Source of the DNA: Clostridia bacterium | GTDB taxonomy: Bacteria; Bacillota; Clostridia; Oscillospirales; CAG-272 | Direction of reading: 5' to 3' | DNA: 51,785 bases | Assembly: GCA_017444735.1 (NCBI GenBank) | Contig: JAFSWB010000022.1 | Coordinates: 1-51,785, forward strand | Part shown: positions 1 to 7,352 of the stretch, piece by piece | How positions within the stretch are numbered: the first letter of the stretch is position 1 | Layout: every line of letters begins with the position of its first letter | The notes under the pieces: generated by a model | Seen by the model: the letters and a program-made list of their open reading frames with translations, nothing else | Told to the model about the DNA's origin: nothing | Databases searched by the model: none | Program-made: the position numbers and the translations under genes

Positions 1-365
1 CGTCGGCTTTCTGCATCAGAGAAAAGACGGTCATCAATTGTCTTTTCATCGCATTCCAGATTCTCCCGTAACCATTGTACAGATTTTCCGCAGCATCGTC
101 CGAGATTACGTTCCCTCAATTCCTTTCTCACGATCGGTTCAACCCGAAACCGGGACGCGATGCTGTCGGCAGTTTGTTTTGCCCGTTTTAGGTCAGAAGT
201 ATATAAAATGATTTCTTTTCCATCCAGCTCCTGCTTCAACTTTTCGGCAATTCGATCGGCCTGCTGTTTCCCTAAATCTGTCAGGTTCCAGTCCGTCCAT
301 GAACCTACCATACCATTGGTATGGTGCTCAGACTGCGTGTGCTGAACGGTGTAAATTCTTTTCAT
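1..365 (-). CDS. Histidine phosphatase family protein (phosphoglycerate mutase-like), 3' end outside the window
   Basis: The reading frame opens at an ATG at 363-365 behind a G-rich ribosome site (372-377) and runs off the left edge, so about 121 residues of the N-terminus are visible. It begins MKRIYTVQHTQSEHHTNGMV, followed by the WTDWNLTDLGKQQA segment and later a SDLKRAKQTAD segment. This is the layout of the histidine phosphatase branch in which the usual RHG active-site triad is written QHT. The family forms a phospho-histidine intermediate and dephosphorylates small molecules; the substrate cannot be told here. Codon use is more AT-rich than in the core of the window, in keeping with an accessory region. 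The C-terminal catalytic histidine lies outside the window. Confidence 0.85.
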   Translation of the reverse strand, partial: MKRIYTVQHTQSEHHTNGMVGSWTDWNLTDLGKQQADRIAEKLKQELDGKEIILYTSDLKRAKQTADSIASRFRVEPIVRKELRERNLGRCCGKSVQWLRENLECDEKTIDDRLFSDAESR

Positions 366-428
366 TCAATCCCCCCGAAGCAGGTTGTAATGCGTCGTCA
401 GTTCAAAACTGCTTCCCGATTTTTCTTG

Positions 429-462
429 CCGACAGGTATCCCGACAAATCCCGATCTGTCGG
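429..462. repeat. Inverted repeat upstream of the histidine phosphatase
   Basis: CCGACAG at 429-435 is mirrored by CTGTCGG at 456-462. The interval holds two direct copies of ATCCCGA. It lies between the end of the HAD gene and the start of the phosphatase gene, so it may be an operator-like dyad or a weak hairpin. No U-tract is present on either strand, which argues against a terminator. Confidence 0.4.
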
Positions 463-472
463 AATCATTATA

Positions 473-1213
473 TTAATTCTTTTCAAGCAGTTCAAGAACA
501 CCTATCATCTCTCGCCACTCGTGAATATGTAAGCAATCAAATGACGGATTGTACTCGTATTTTTCTCTGCCAGGTCTGTCGTCGGTGTCGTTCTCATACC
601 AAACCGGAAAGATACCGGCATTGTGCGCTCCTTCGACGTCATTGTATGGGTTGTCGCCGCAATACCATATCTCATCTGGTGATAGTCCCGATTTTCTGAT
701 CGCTATATCGAATAGAAACTTCGACGGCTTTCGGAACATATAATCGGATGACGTCATAACGAATTCAAACTTGTTGTAAGGAAGAAGTCTGTCAAAGCGG
801 ATCTTTAATGCTTCGCCTGACCATATAAGGTTGCTGATGACTGCGCTCCGAATACCCTTTGAATTGATATAGTCAAGCATTTCGGCGGTTCCCGGCATGG
901 TGTCTCCGGGAGAAGCTCCGTCCCAAAAAACGGTCTCCATCTCAAGCGGAGTCAGTGCAAACTCAATCCCGAGCATCTCATATAATACCTTGTCACCAAC
1001 ACGCCCGGAAATATCAAAGCCAAGCTCGCGAACGGACATCATATTATCGTTAAAGATAATCTCTGCCCATTTTCTTATTTCTTCAATTGTATATCCGCCT
1101 GGATTTTTGGTAATATGTTTCAAAAGCGCGCTGTTGCCGCGCTCGGAGTCCCAACCAGGCTCACATAAGAGTGTGTGACCGTAATCGAATATTATCATTT
1201 TAGGGTATTTCAT
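473..1213 (-). CDS. HAD family hydrolase
   Basis: A 246-residue haloacid dehalogenase superfamily protein. Motif I is FDYGHTL near residue 10, carrying the nucleophile Asp but Gly in place of the usual second Asp, as in several HAD-IA subfamilies. Motif II is VISN near residue 125, motif III includes the Lys of FRKPSKFLFDIA, and motif IV is WYCGDNPYNDVEGA. HAD enzymes of this size are usually cytoplasmic phosphatases for small phosphorylated metabolites; the substrate is unknown. The ATG at 1211-1213 follows AAGGATGTGAAAT. A promoter match lies at 1265-1293. It stands alone between the histidine phosphatase and tnpV genes, all on the minus strand. Confidence 0.85.
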   Translation of the reverse strand: MKYPKMIIFDYGHTLLCEPGWDSERGNSALLKHITKNPGGYTIEEIRKWAEIIFNDNMMSVRELGFDISGRVGDKVLYEMLGIEFALTPLEMETVFWDGASPGDTMPGTAEMLDYINSKGIRSAVISNLIWSGEALKIRFDRLLPYNKFEFVMTSSDYMFRKPSKFLFDIAIRKSGLSPDEIWYCGDNPYNDVEGAHNAGIFPVWYENDTDDRPGREKYEYNPSFDCLHIHEWREMIGVLELLEKN

Positions 1214-1264
1214 ATTTCACATCCTTACAATTCACCAAATACAAATCCTTGTTATTAATATCAT

Positions 1265-1293
1265 ATCATACCGCGAGGGAAAACGCAATACAA
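1265..1293 (-). promoter_or_regulatory. Putative sigma-A promoter of the HAD hydrolase gene
   Basis: Read on the minus strand: TTGTAT (1288-1293), 17-base spacer, TATGAT (1265-1270), about 50 bases ahead of the start codon. Confidence 0.5.
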
Positions 1294-1330
1294 TTCAATT
1301 ATTTTATTGCATAATATGCGTAACTTTTTT

Positions 1331-1358
1331 GAAAACAAAGCGGAGCCTAAGCCCCGCT
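1331..1358 (-). terminator. Rho-independent terminator after tnpV
   Basis: On the minus strand AGCGGGGC (1351-1358) pairs with GCTCCGCT (1339-1346), with one G-U pair and a four-base loop, followed by TTGTTTTC. It lies 14 bases past the tnpV stop. Confidence 0.65.
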
Positions 1359-1372
1359 GTTGTATTTGATTC

Positions 1373-1672
1373 CTATGCATATACGAAATCGCTGAGGATG
1401 AATTCTTCGACGCGATTTCTTATCGAGTTCATTCGCCGTGTCCATTCGAGGTTGTCTTCTGCTTTGAGCCGTTCGTTGACGCCCTCGATCTCTGCGTATT
1501 GCCCGATCATTCGTTCAAATGTATCCTGCGCGTCACGATCAAGATCGGTCAAATATTGCTCAAGCGTTCCTTTCATACGCATTACATTGATAACGGTGGG
1601 GCCGTGCTTTTTCAGATAATTGTAGTGGCGCTGTCCCCAAACGCCTATTCTGCTGATGAATTCGTCTTTCAT
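1373..1672 (-). CDS. tnpV: TnpV-like transposon-encoded protein
   Basis: A 99-residue basic protein whose sequence follows the TnpV family: IGVWGQRHYNYLKKH near the start, then YLTDLDRDAQDTFERM, and EWTRRMNSIRNRVEEF near the end. TnpV is a small accessory protein of unknown biochemical role carried by Tn4451-type mobilisable transposons and related integrative elements of Clostridia. Family members are often somewhat longer at the N-terminus, so this copy may be a short form. The start is well placed: AAAGGAGGTG precedes the ATG, and a TATAAT (minus strand, 1699-1704) lies just upstream. No recombinase (TnpX) or relaxase is visible in the window, so this is either the edge of an element or a remnant. 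Confidence 0.8.
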   Translation of the reverse strand: MKDEFISRIGVWGQRHYNYLKKHGPTVINVMRMKGTLEQYLTDLDRDAQDTFERMIGQYAEIEGVNERLKAEDNLEWTRRMNSIRNRVEEFILSDFVYA

Positions 1673-1932
1673 TATGCAAACACCTCCTTTGCAACTTCAT
1701 TATAGTGCATTTAGGCGGAAAACAAAAATGTGCGATTGCGCCGTGTTGACGCGATAAATATGTACGTCCAGCCCCGTAAAATCAGTGAATTTTTCAAGTC
1801 CGTTATCAATATTCGCACCAAACAGTACAAATCCGAACCCTAAGCCGGTTGGCGAAGGGTTCGGATTTGTCGTTTGTTTCGGCGATCTGAATTTGACCTC
1901 AGGCAAAAACAAATCAAACTAAAAAACGGAGG
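1673..1932. other. Intergenic stretch with possible coding remnant
   Basis: This interval between tnpV and the HNH gene holds the 1827-1870 hairpin. It also has a minus-strand open frame ending near 1700 whose last ~40 residues (FGANIDNGLEKFTDFTGL and on) look protein-like. No ribosome site or recognisable family supports it as an intact gene. It is best read as the tail of a decayed mobile-element gene, or as chance. Confidence 0.25.
1827..1870. repeat. Perfect 15-bp inverted repeat (long hairpin)
   Basis: ACAAATCCGAACCCT at 1827-1841 is exactly mirrored by AGGGTTCGGATTTGT at 1856-1870, with a 14-base loop. Neither strand has a run of T after the stem, so it is not a standard terminator. 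It lies inside the AT-rich accessory segment between tnpV and the HNH gene, where a recombination, origin-of-transfer or regulatory hairpin would be plausible. Confidence 0.75.
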
Positions 1933-2790
1933 TCAAGAAAATGAATCTGAAGCATCGTTTGATAATAAAACAACATAGGTATACTCAAATCGTCCGAATA
2001 ACGAAACTATAGCTATTAAACGGTTGAAAGCATCATTTTGAATTATCATTAAATGATGCGCTTCGCATATTTTATGAAAGGCACCTAATAATTGCCTCAA
2101 TTCCTCAGGAGCAAAACAAACGCCAAATTTTTTATTTTTTTCATCAACAATGCAGTGGTCAATCTCATTAAATAGAATCTCTCTAATTTCATTTGCTCTG
2201 GTATCGTTAAAGTAATTGTCACCCAGTTTAAAACAGGCATATTCATAGGCAATCTTAAGTATGGCAAGAAATCTGTTTTGAGGGTCAAATGCTATATCAT
2301 AGCTTATTTCCGGTTTATACTGTTTCTTTTCTATTGTTTCAATCAATCTCAATTGTTCATCTATGGTGTCTTTATTCATTCCGTGCCGTACCATGATTGT
2401 CTTTGCAATCTTTTTTGCTTCTTCTATGCTGCTTGCGTGTATTCTAACTCCATTACTCGTTTTTTCGACATGAGAAACCATTTTGGGCTGCATTTTTATG
2501 TCTACATAAATATCGTTCCCATTACTATCTTTTCCTTTGGCAAATGGATTTGGTATTCCGTTTCGACCTTTAATACCTAATTGATTTCTGATTAGTTTTA
2601 TATCAAAAGAATTAATAAATGCAGCATCTATCGTATCCCCTAACCTACTGTTACACGTTTTGCAAAGAAAACAACATTTTAAAGAATTGTTACCTGGAGC
2701 TTTTGGGATGATATGTTCTTCCGTTAACGGATTAACATCTCCTAAATCAGCGCTACTTTTTCCACAAATAATGCATCTATCAACATTCAT
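1933..2790 (-). CDS. HNH endonuclease family protein
   Basis: A 285-residue protein with an N-terminal zinc-ribbon HNH nuclease motif: Cys6 and Cys9 (CIICGK), EEHIIPKAPGN with His26, and CKTCNSRLG with Cys43 and Cys46. This matches the HNH_5-type arrangement of two CxxC pairs flanking the catalytic His. The remaining ~230 residues are not recognised and could form a specificity or effector domain. The ATG at 2788-2790 follows AAGGGA closely. Base composition is strongly AT-rich compared with the gene at 3036, which suggests recent acquisition. Solitary HNH proteins of this sort occur in restriction or defence settings and in mobile elements; no methylase or partner is visible. Confidence 0.8.
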   Translation of the reverse strand: MNVDRCIICGKSSADLGDVNPLTEEHIIPKAPGNNSLKCCFLCKTCNSRLGDTIDAAFINSFDIKLIRNQLGIKGRNGIPNPFAKGKDSNGNDIYVDIKMQPKMVSHVEKTSNGVRIHASSIEEAKKIAKTIMVRHGMNKDTIDEQLRLIETIEKKQYKPEISYDIAFDPQNRFLAILKIAYEYACFKLGDNYFNDTRANEIREILFNEIDHCIVDEKNKKFGVCFAPEELRQLLGAFHKICEAHHLMIIQNDAFNRLIAIVSLFGRFEYTYVVLLSNDASDSFS

Positions 2791-2843
2791 TCCCTTATTA
2801 CTTGATCACACCGCATTTCCATACGAATGATCTCCTATGTACC

Positions 2844-2869
2844 GGAGCAGGTTTTCCTGCTCCTTTTTA
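2844..2869 (+). terminator. Terminator-like hairpin pointing right
   Basis: GGAGCAGG (2844-2851), TTTT loop, CCTGCTCC (2856-2863), then TTTTTAT. It is a good plus-strand terminator, but no plus-strand gene lies to its left in the window. It may be left from a gene removed when the accessory segment arrived. Confidence 0.6.
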
Positions 2870-2884
2870 TTTCGGGGTCCCCGG

Positions 2885-2918
2885 CAAGCCGATAGGCTTG
2901 TTGGGATAAGGCTTATCC
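2885..2918. repeat. Two adjacent short palindromes
   Basis: CAAGCC/GGCTTG (2885-2900, 4-base loop) is followed by GGATAAG-G-CTTATCC (2904-2918). They lie in the non-coding junction between the AT-rich accessory genes and the GC-rich core. The meaning is unknown; they could be regulatory dyads or the foot of a lost element. Confidence 0.4.
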
Positions 2919-2993
2919 TCTTTCCTCAATCTCTTCTCCGTCGTCGCCGTAAAGAAGGAATTCCGAAAACCGAATCGCGATCAGGTACCATAC

Positions 2994-3017
2994 AAAAAAG
3001 GCGTCCGTTCGGACGCC
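2994..3017 (-). terminator. Rho-independent terminator of the 3036-5153 operon
   Basis: On the minus strand GGCGTCCG (3010-3017) and CGGACGCC (3000-3007) form an 8-bp stem followed directly by TTTTTT (2994-2999). Confidence 0.85.
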
Positions 3018-3035
3018 CTTTTGATATACGTACTT

Positions 3036-4226
3036 TCACTCCTCCGGAGCGAAAAGAACGTGTTTTGCGGGTTTGCCGTCGTCACCGACGACGGAATAAT
3101 CGTAAAGATCGACGCCTTTGTCCTTTGAGATATCCTTAACGGTCACGACCCTTGTGACGGGATCGCCGTTCTCGTCGAATACGACGTTACCCAACCCGTC
3201 AGTAACGGTCACGGTGTACTCGACGAATTCGCCCGTCGAATACTTCCCTCCCGTCATCCTGATCGGTTCGAGCGTATAGATCGCTTTTTCGAGCGTCGAG
3301 CGGTGGATCACTATCGCGTAATCGCCGAAGACCTCGACTGTCGCGTGACGGTCGATCATCACGCACGACGGGCTGTCCTCGCACTCGAGATACAGTCCGA
3401 CGCCGTTCGGGGCGTTCCTGTTCTCATTGAGCTTGATGCTTCCCGTTCCGGTAAACGTGACGCTTCCCCCGTACATCGCGCCCCACGCCTTGATATAATC
3501 GAGTGAATTATCGCCGATAAGCTCGATTTTGAAGCCGTTGCCCATCAGGTTCACGTCGATAAAACCGCCGTGATAATTGTTGAGCGTGAGCGTGTTCGTC
3601 GCCTTGTCGTACGAGGCGCCCTCGACGGTATCGATCGGCGTGCCGCCGCTCGTATAGATCGTACCCGCGTGCAGATACTTCGCGTCGATCACGACGTATT
3701 CCTCGGAGCCCATTCCCGACCACGCGTAAATTCCCAAGAAGTCGGGGTCGAGATTCGGGAGCGTCGGAAACGAGTCCGTGTATTCCGGCGGAGCGGGCGG
3801 TTCGTCCGCCGTCGAATCTTCGTCGGCGGGCTCGGTTTCATCGCCGGTCGGCGAGGACGTGTCGGACTCGGTCGAAGCGGGAGACGGAGAAACAGACGGC
3901 GCGGCCGCGGGAGAAGCGAGGAAATCGCCTCCGAGCGGGTCGAAGTTGAAAGCGGCGAATATTATCGACAGCGCCGCCAGGGACGCGGCGATCGGAACGA
4001 ACATCATCCGCTTTATGAGCTCGCGGCGGGAGCGTCTTTTTCCCTCTTCGTCAGTCTCCGGTCCGCCGGAGGAGCCGCCGAATTCGGGGACGCTCTCACG
4101 AGGCGCGGGGGGCTCGGCGAATTCGCGCGGCAGGTCCGCTTCCTCCGTCACGCCGCCGTATTCTTCGGACAGCTTTCCGTCCTCGAGGGCGGGATCAAAA
4201 CGGTATTCGTCGTTATTGCGCGCCAA
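3036..4226 (-). CDS. Single-pass membrane-anchored surface protein, function unknown
   Basis: A 396-residue protein. Residues 1-70 are charged and presumably cytoplasmic, ending in a basic KRRSRRELIKR stretch. Residues about 73-92 form one hydrophobic segment. Residues ~100-150 are a Pro/Ser/Thr/Glu/Asp-rich linker. The rest is a beta-rich outer domain with segments such as YDKATNTLTLNNYHGG and GGSVTFTGTGSIKLN, like the repetitive beta-helix or carbohydrate-binding regions of Firmicute surface proteins. The start is TTG: GGAGG ends nine bases upstream, and no better ATG exists in frame. It lies 39 bases after the MscS gene and shares its terminator. No catalytic motif is seen, so a structural or sensory role outside the membrane is inferred only. 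Confidence 0.65.
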   Translation of the reverse strand: MARNNDEYRFDPALEDGKLSEEYGGVTEEADLPREFAEPPAPRESVPEFGGSSGGPETDEEGKRRSRRELIKRMMFVPIAASLAALSIIFAAFNFDPLGGDFLASPAAAPSVSPSPASTESDTSSPTGDETEPADEDSTADEPPAPPEYTDSFPTLPNLDPDFLGIYAWSGMGSEEYVVIDAKYLHAGTIYTSGGTPIDTVEGASYDKATNTLTLNNYHGGFIDVNLMGNGFKIELIGDNSLDYIKAWGAMYGGSVTFTGTGSIKLNENRNAPNGVGLYLECEDSPSCVMIDRHATVEVFGDYAIVIHRSTLEKAIYTLEPIRMTGGKYSTGEFVEYTVTVTDGLGNVVFDENGDPVTRVVTVKDISKDKGVDLYDYSVVGDDGKPAKHVLFAPEE

Positions 4227-4265
4227 GAATGCTCACCTCCCCGTTTTGATAAATAAGAAGGTCCG

Positions 4266-5153
4266 TCATCTGTCGGGATGAACGTCCACCTGCGGGAACG
4301 GGCATTCCACGCCGAGCGATCTGAAGCCGAGCAGAAGATCGCGGTTCAGAAGGCGAGCGCCGGAGTAAACGTCCTTTTCATCCACTTCAACGACAAACTT
4401 CAGGACGACGGAGCTGTCGGCGAGCTCCTGCACCCCGAGATAGACCGGCGGCGCTTTGAAAACGTCGGTGCGCGTCTGGTAGATCTTATCCATAAGCGCG
4501 GGGATCTCGCTCTCGAGCTTTTCAAGGTCCGTGGCGTAGGGGATCGCTATTTCGCTTATGCTGCGCGAGAGCTTGTCCGAACGGTTGAGGATATTCTTCA
4601 TCTCGGAATTGTTGACTATTTTCACGTTCCCGCCCGGATCGGTTATGCAGGTGGTCCTGATGCCTATCGACGTGACGGTCCCGCGGAATCCGGCGACCTC
4701 GACTATATCGCCGACGTTATACTGATTCTCGAAAAGCATAAACGCCCCGGTAACGACGTCCGCGATAAGGCTCTCCGCTGAGAACCCGACGACGAGAGCG
4801 ATGATCCCGACGCTTGCGACGATCGTCGACACGTTCACGCCGAGCATGGCGAGACCCCAGCACAGTATCACGAGGAACGCGATATATTTGAGAAGGCTCG
4901 CGAGTATCGAAAGGATCGAGAGGATCCTGTGGTTCTTCGGCTTCGGAAGCGTGAGCAGAAGGCCGAGGAGCGATTCGACGGCTATGACCGCCGCCGCCAT
5001 CACTATTACCTTGAGAAGCGCAGTAAAGTCAAATTTGACGCTGAATTTCCCGAAATCAAAGGCGTGCGTAAGAAAACCTATAAGCAGCGCCACCCCGAGT
5101 ATCGCCGCGCATACGACGAGTTTGATGATCTTGCCTGAAGCCCTGTTTTTCAT
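4266..5153 (-). CDS. Small-conductance mechanosensitive channel family protein (MscS)
   Basis: A 295-residue MscS-family protein: three N-terminal hydrophobic segments (about residues 10-28, 45-68 and 82-105), then the pore-lining helix and beta-domain region VGFSAESLIADVVTGAFMLFE, followed by the family's Y-VGDIVEV-GFRGTV-SIGIRTT pattern. The carboxy-terminal alpha/beta part (residues ~190-290) ends in PFPQVDVH, typical of the family. Such channels open under membrane tension and release solutes during osmotic downshock. The ATG follows GGGGGACTTAACA, and a promoter match lies at 5187-5215. It is the first gene of a pair with the surface protein. Confidence 0.9.
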   Translation of the reverse strand: MKNRASGKIIKLVVCAAILGVALLIGFLTHAFDFGKFSVKFDFTALLKVIVMAAAVIAVESLLGLLLTLPKPKNHRILSILSILASLLKYIAFLVILCWGLAMLGVNVSTIVASVGIIALVVGFSAESLIADVVTGAFMLFENQYNVGDIVEVAGFRGTVTSIGIRTTCITDPGGNVKIVNNSEMKNILNRSDKLSRSISEIAIPYATDLEKLESEIPALMDKIYQTRTDVFKAPPVYLGVQELADSSVVLKFVVEVDEKDVYSGARLLNRDLLLGFRSLGVECPFPQVDVHPDR

Positions 5154-5186
5154 TGTTAAGTCCCCCTGCGGAAAGATTGTAATACG

Positions 5187-5215
5187 ATTATAGCACTTTT
5201 CCCGTCTTCAATCAA
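5187..5215 (-). promoter_or_regulatory. Putative sigma-A promoter of the MscS operon
   Basis: Minus strand: TTGATT (5210-5215), 17-base spacer, TATAAT (5187-5192), about 35 bases before the MscS start codon. Confidence 0.65.
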
Positions 5216-5252
5216 CAAGCGCGCTCGTTTTCCCCGTTTACCGGGGGCGCGG

Positions 5253-5279
5253 CAAAAGAAAAGCGTCCCGCGGGACGCT
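5253..5279 (-). terminator. Terminator of the amino acid ABC transporter operon
   Basis: A perfect 18-bp palindrome, AGCGTCCCG/CGGGACGCT (5262-5279), followed on the minus strand by TTTTCTTTT. It sits just after the ATPase stop. Confidence 0.85.
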
Positions 5280-5286
5280 CTTCGTT

Positions 5287-6045
5287 TTATAAAACTTTTC
5301 CGAGGAACGCGCGGAGGCGTTCGTTTTCGGGGTGATCGAAGATCTCGGCGGGCGGCGCGTCGGCGGCGAGGACTCCGTCGCACATAAATACGACGCGGTT
5401 CGCGACCTCGCGCGCGAAACCCATTTCGTGGGTGACGACGAGCATCGTCATTCCGTCCTCCGCGAGTCTTTTCATAACGGCGAGAACTTCGCCGACAAGC
5501 TCCGGATCGAGCGCGGACGTCGGCTCGTCGAACAGCATGATCTTCGGCTGCATGGCGAGTGCGCGCGCGATCGCGACGCGCTGCTGCTGTCCGCCGGACA
5601 GACGGCTCGGATATTCTTCGGCCTTTTCGGAGAGCCCGACCCGTCCGAGAAGGTCGAGCGCGATGACGCGCGCGTCCTCCGGCTTCATTTCCTTGACGGC
5701 GACCGGCGCGAGCATGATATTTTCAAGCACCGTTTTATGCGGAAACAGGTTGAATCGCTGGAACACCATACCCATTTCAAGAAGAAGCTCCTTTTGCCTC
5801 TTCGGGTCGATGCGGTCGACGGTGCGGTTGTGTTCGCGATGCAGAAACAGTTCGTCGTCGATGAAGATCTTTCCGCTCGTTATCATCTCGAGCTGATTGA
5901 GAGAGCGAAGATACGTGGATTTTCCCGCGCCCGAGGGTCCGATTATGCATATCACCTCTCCGGGATCGACGGAGAGATTTATATCGCGCAGCACTTCGAG
6001 GTTCCCGAAGGATTTGCTGACGTGTTCGGTACGAAGAATACTCAT
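5287..6045 (-). CDS. Polar amino acid ABC transporter, ATP-binding protein (GlnQ-like)
   Basis: A 252-residue ABC ATPase of the polar amino acid uptake family. Walker A is GPSGAGKST near residue 35, the Q-loop is [14 protein letters not shown], the signature is [15 protein letters not shown], Walker B is [14 protein letters not shown], and the switch histidine is in VVTHEM. It powers import of an amino acid across the membrane with the permease and binding protein encoded upstream (10-base gap to the permease gene). The substrate cannot be read from the ATPase. It is the last gene of the operon and ends at a strong terminator. Confidence 0.95.
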   Translation of the reverse strand: MSILRTEHVSKSFGNLEVLRDINLSVDPGEVICIIGPSGAGKSTYLRSLNQLEMITSGKIFIDDELFLHREHNRTVDRIDPKRQKELLLEMGMVFQRFNLFPHKTVLENIMLAPVAVKEMKPEDARVIALDLLGRVGLSEKAEEYPSRLSGGQQQRVAIARALAMQPKIMLFDEPTSALDPELVGEVLAVMKRLAEDGMTMLVVTHEMGFAREVANRVVFMCDGVLAADAPPAEIFDHPENERLRAFLGKVL

Positions 6046-6055
6046 GGCACCCTCC

Positions 6056-7288
6056 TCAATAATACTTGGAGAAATACTTCTCCAGCTTGTTGAAGACCAT
6101 CGTGAAAAATCCGGTGATTATGAGGAAAAGGGCGAGCGCCGGAATGAACACGGTAAACGACGCCTCTTTCGTCGCTATCGTCTGCGAGATCGTCGTTATA
6201 TCCTGAAGGGAGATAGCGAACACGAGGGACGCGTCCTTCAGCACCATGATGAATTCGTTTGCAACAGGCGGAACGAGACGGCCGAGCGACTGCGGAATGA
6301 TGATCATCGACATCGTCTGACCGTACGTCAGACCGAGCGCCTTCGCCGCCTCGTGCTGACCCTTGTCGATCGACAGGATGGCGGCGCGGACGATTTCGGC
6401 GGTGTATGCGGCGCTGTTCAGCGAGAAGGCGATATACGCGGCGATGAACGCGCCGTAGAACACGGCTTCCGCTCCGACGCTCGGGAACAGAGCGAGCGCC
6501 GCGGTGCGCCAGCTGAATCCCGGAATCATATTCGGAACCGCCAGATAGACGACGAAAAGCTGTATCAGAAGAGGCGTGCCGCGGAAGAAGAAAATGTATC
6601 CGCTGCATATCTTCGACAGTATTTTGAGCTTCGAGATCTTGCCGAGCGCGAGGAAAACGGCGAGGATAAGGCCGGTACTGACCGACGCCGCCGTCAGAAC
6701 GACCGTCAGCTTGATGCCGAACAGAAAGGACTGACGGCATCCGAGCATACGGTAAGTATAACTGACAAAGCTCCCGGCGACGCTCGCCGGTCCCTCGTCG
6801 GCGGGGATTATCCTGCCCGCGATACCGAGATACTTTTCGTTAAACGACCCGTTCGTCGATTGGAATGAGACGTAATTGACGAAATAAAGCGACTGATAGG
6901 CGGTTATCACGCGCTTTGACTTGCTCTCTTTATCGGCTTCGATCGCCTCGCGCACCGTGTCCGACGCCGATCCGATCATCTCCTGTTCAGACGGTCTGAA
7001 CACCGCGAGGACCGTTGCCGCCGAAAAGAGCGCGACCAGAAAGATCACCATGACCTTGCTCTTCTTCTCCCAGACCGGATAATAAAAGAAGCGGAAAAAC
7101 ACGGAGCCCGGCACAAAGTGAGAAGCGACGCCGAAAGCGCACACCGACAGGATCACGAAAACGATCACCGGCGGCGCGGCGCTGTCGGAGATCCCGGTTA
7201 CTCTGAAAATCAGGTGACTGCCGTAGGCGAGCGCGCCGCAGACGGCGAGGATCGCAAGCGCTGTCAGCAGAACGTAACGTTTTTTCAT
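6056..7288 (-). CDS. Polar amino acid ABC transporter permease with long N-terminal extension
   Basis: A 410-residue membrane protein. The C-terminal ~220 residues are a standard His/Glu/Gln-type permease, including [20 protein letters not shown] and the cytoplasmic EAA loop [21 protein letters not shown] that docks the ATPase. The N-terminal ~190 residues add three hydrophobic segments (about 5-25, 40-60 and 78-96) and a ~70-residue soluble loop ([13 protein letters not shown] onward) predicted to be outside the cell. Plain permeases of this family are about 215-240 residues. The loop could contact the binding protein, but this is inference. The ATG is preceded by GAGGTGTTTCTCCG. Confidence 0.9.
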   Translation of the reverse strand: MKKRYVLLTALAILAVCGALAYGSHLIFRVTGISDSAAPPVIVFVILSVCAFGVASHFVPGSVFFRFFYYPVWEKKSKVMVIFLVALFSAATVLAVFRPSEQEMIGSASDTVREAIEADKESKSKRVITAYQSLYFVNYVSFQSTNGSFNEKYLGIAGRIIPADEGPASVAGSFVSYTYRMLGCRQSFLFGIKLTVVLTAASVSTGLILAVFLALGKISKLKILSKICSGYIFFFRGTPLLIQLFVVYLAVPNMIPGFSWRTAALALFPSVGAEAVFYGAFIAAYIAFSLNSAAYTAEIVRAAILSIDKGQHEAAKALGLTYGQTMSMIIIPQSLGRLVPPVANEFIMVLKDASLVFAISLQDITTISQTIATKEASFTVFIPALALFLIITGFFTMVFNKLEKYFSKYY

Positions 7289-7313
7289 CGGAGAAACACC
7301 TCGATATAAAGAT

Positions 7314-7335
7314 GGGGCTGCCGTGTGACAGCCCC
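7314..7335 (-). terminator. Intra-operon hairpin between binding protein and permease genes
   Basis: GGGGCTG/CAGCCCC with an 8-base loop (arms 7314-7320 and 7329-7335), followed on the minus strand by ATCTTTAT. The T-tract is poor, so partial termination or mRNA stabilisation is likely; either would favour the more abundant binding protein over the membrane parts. Confidence 0.5.
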
Positions 7336-7352
7336 GTTCCGATCATGCGTTA

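Noticed and set aside
2917..2993. Minus-strand fragment reading WYLIAIRFSEFLLYGDDG to a stop
   Set aside because: It looks protein-like but has no start codon or ribosome site and lies after a terminator; at most it is a decayed gene end.
2837..3139. Arg-rich 100-codon plus-strand frame at the accessory junction
   Set aside because: It runs through two terminators and the palindromes, and its product is low-complexity and Arg-rich.
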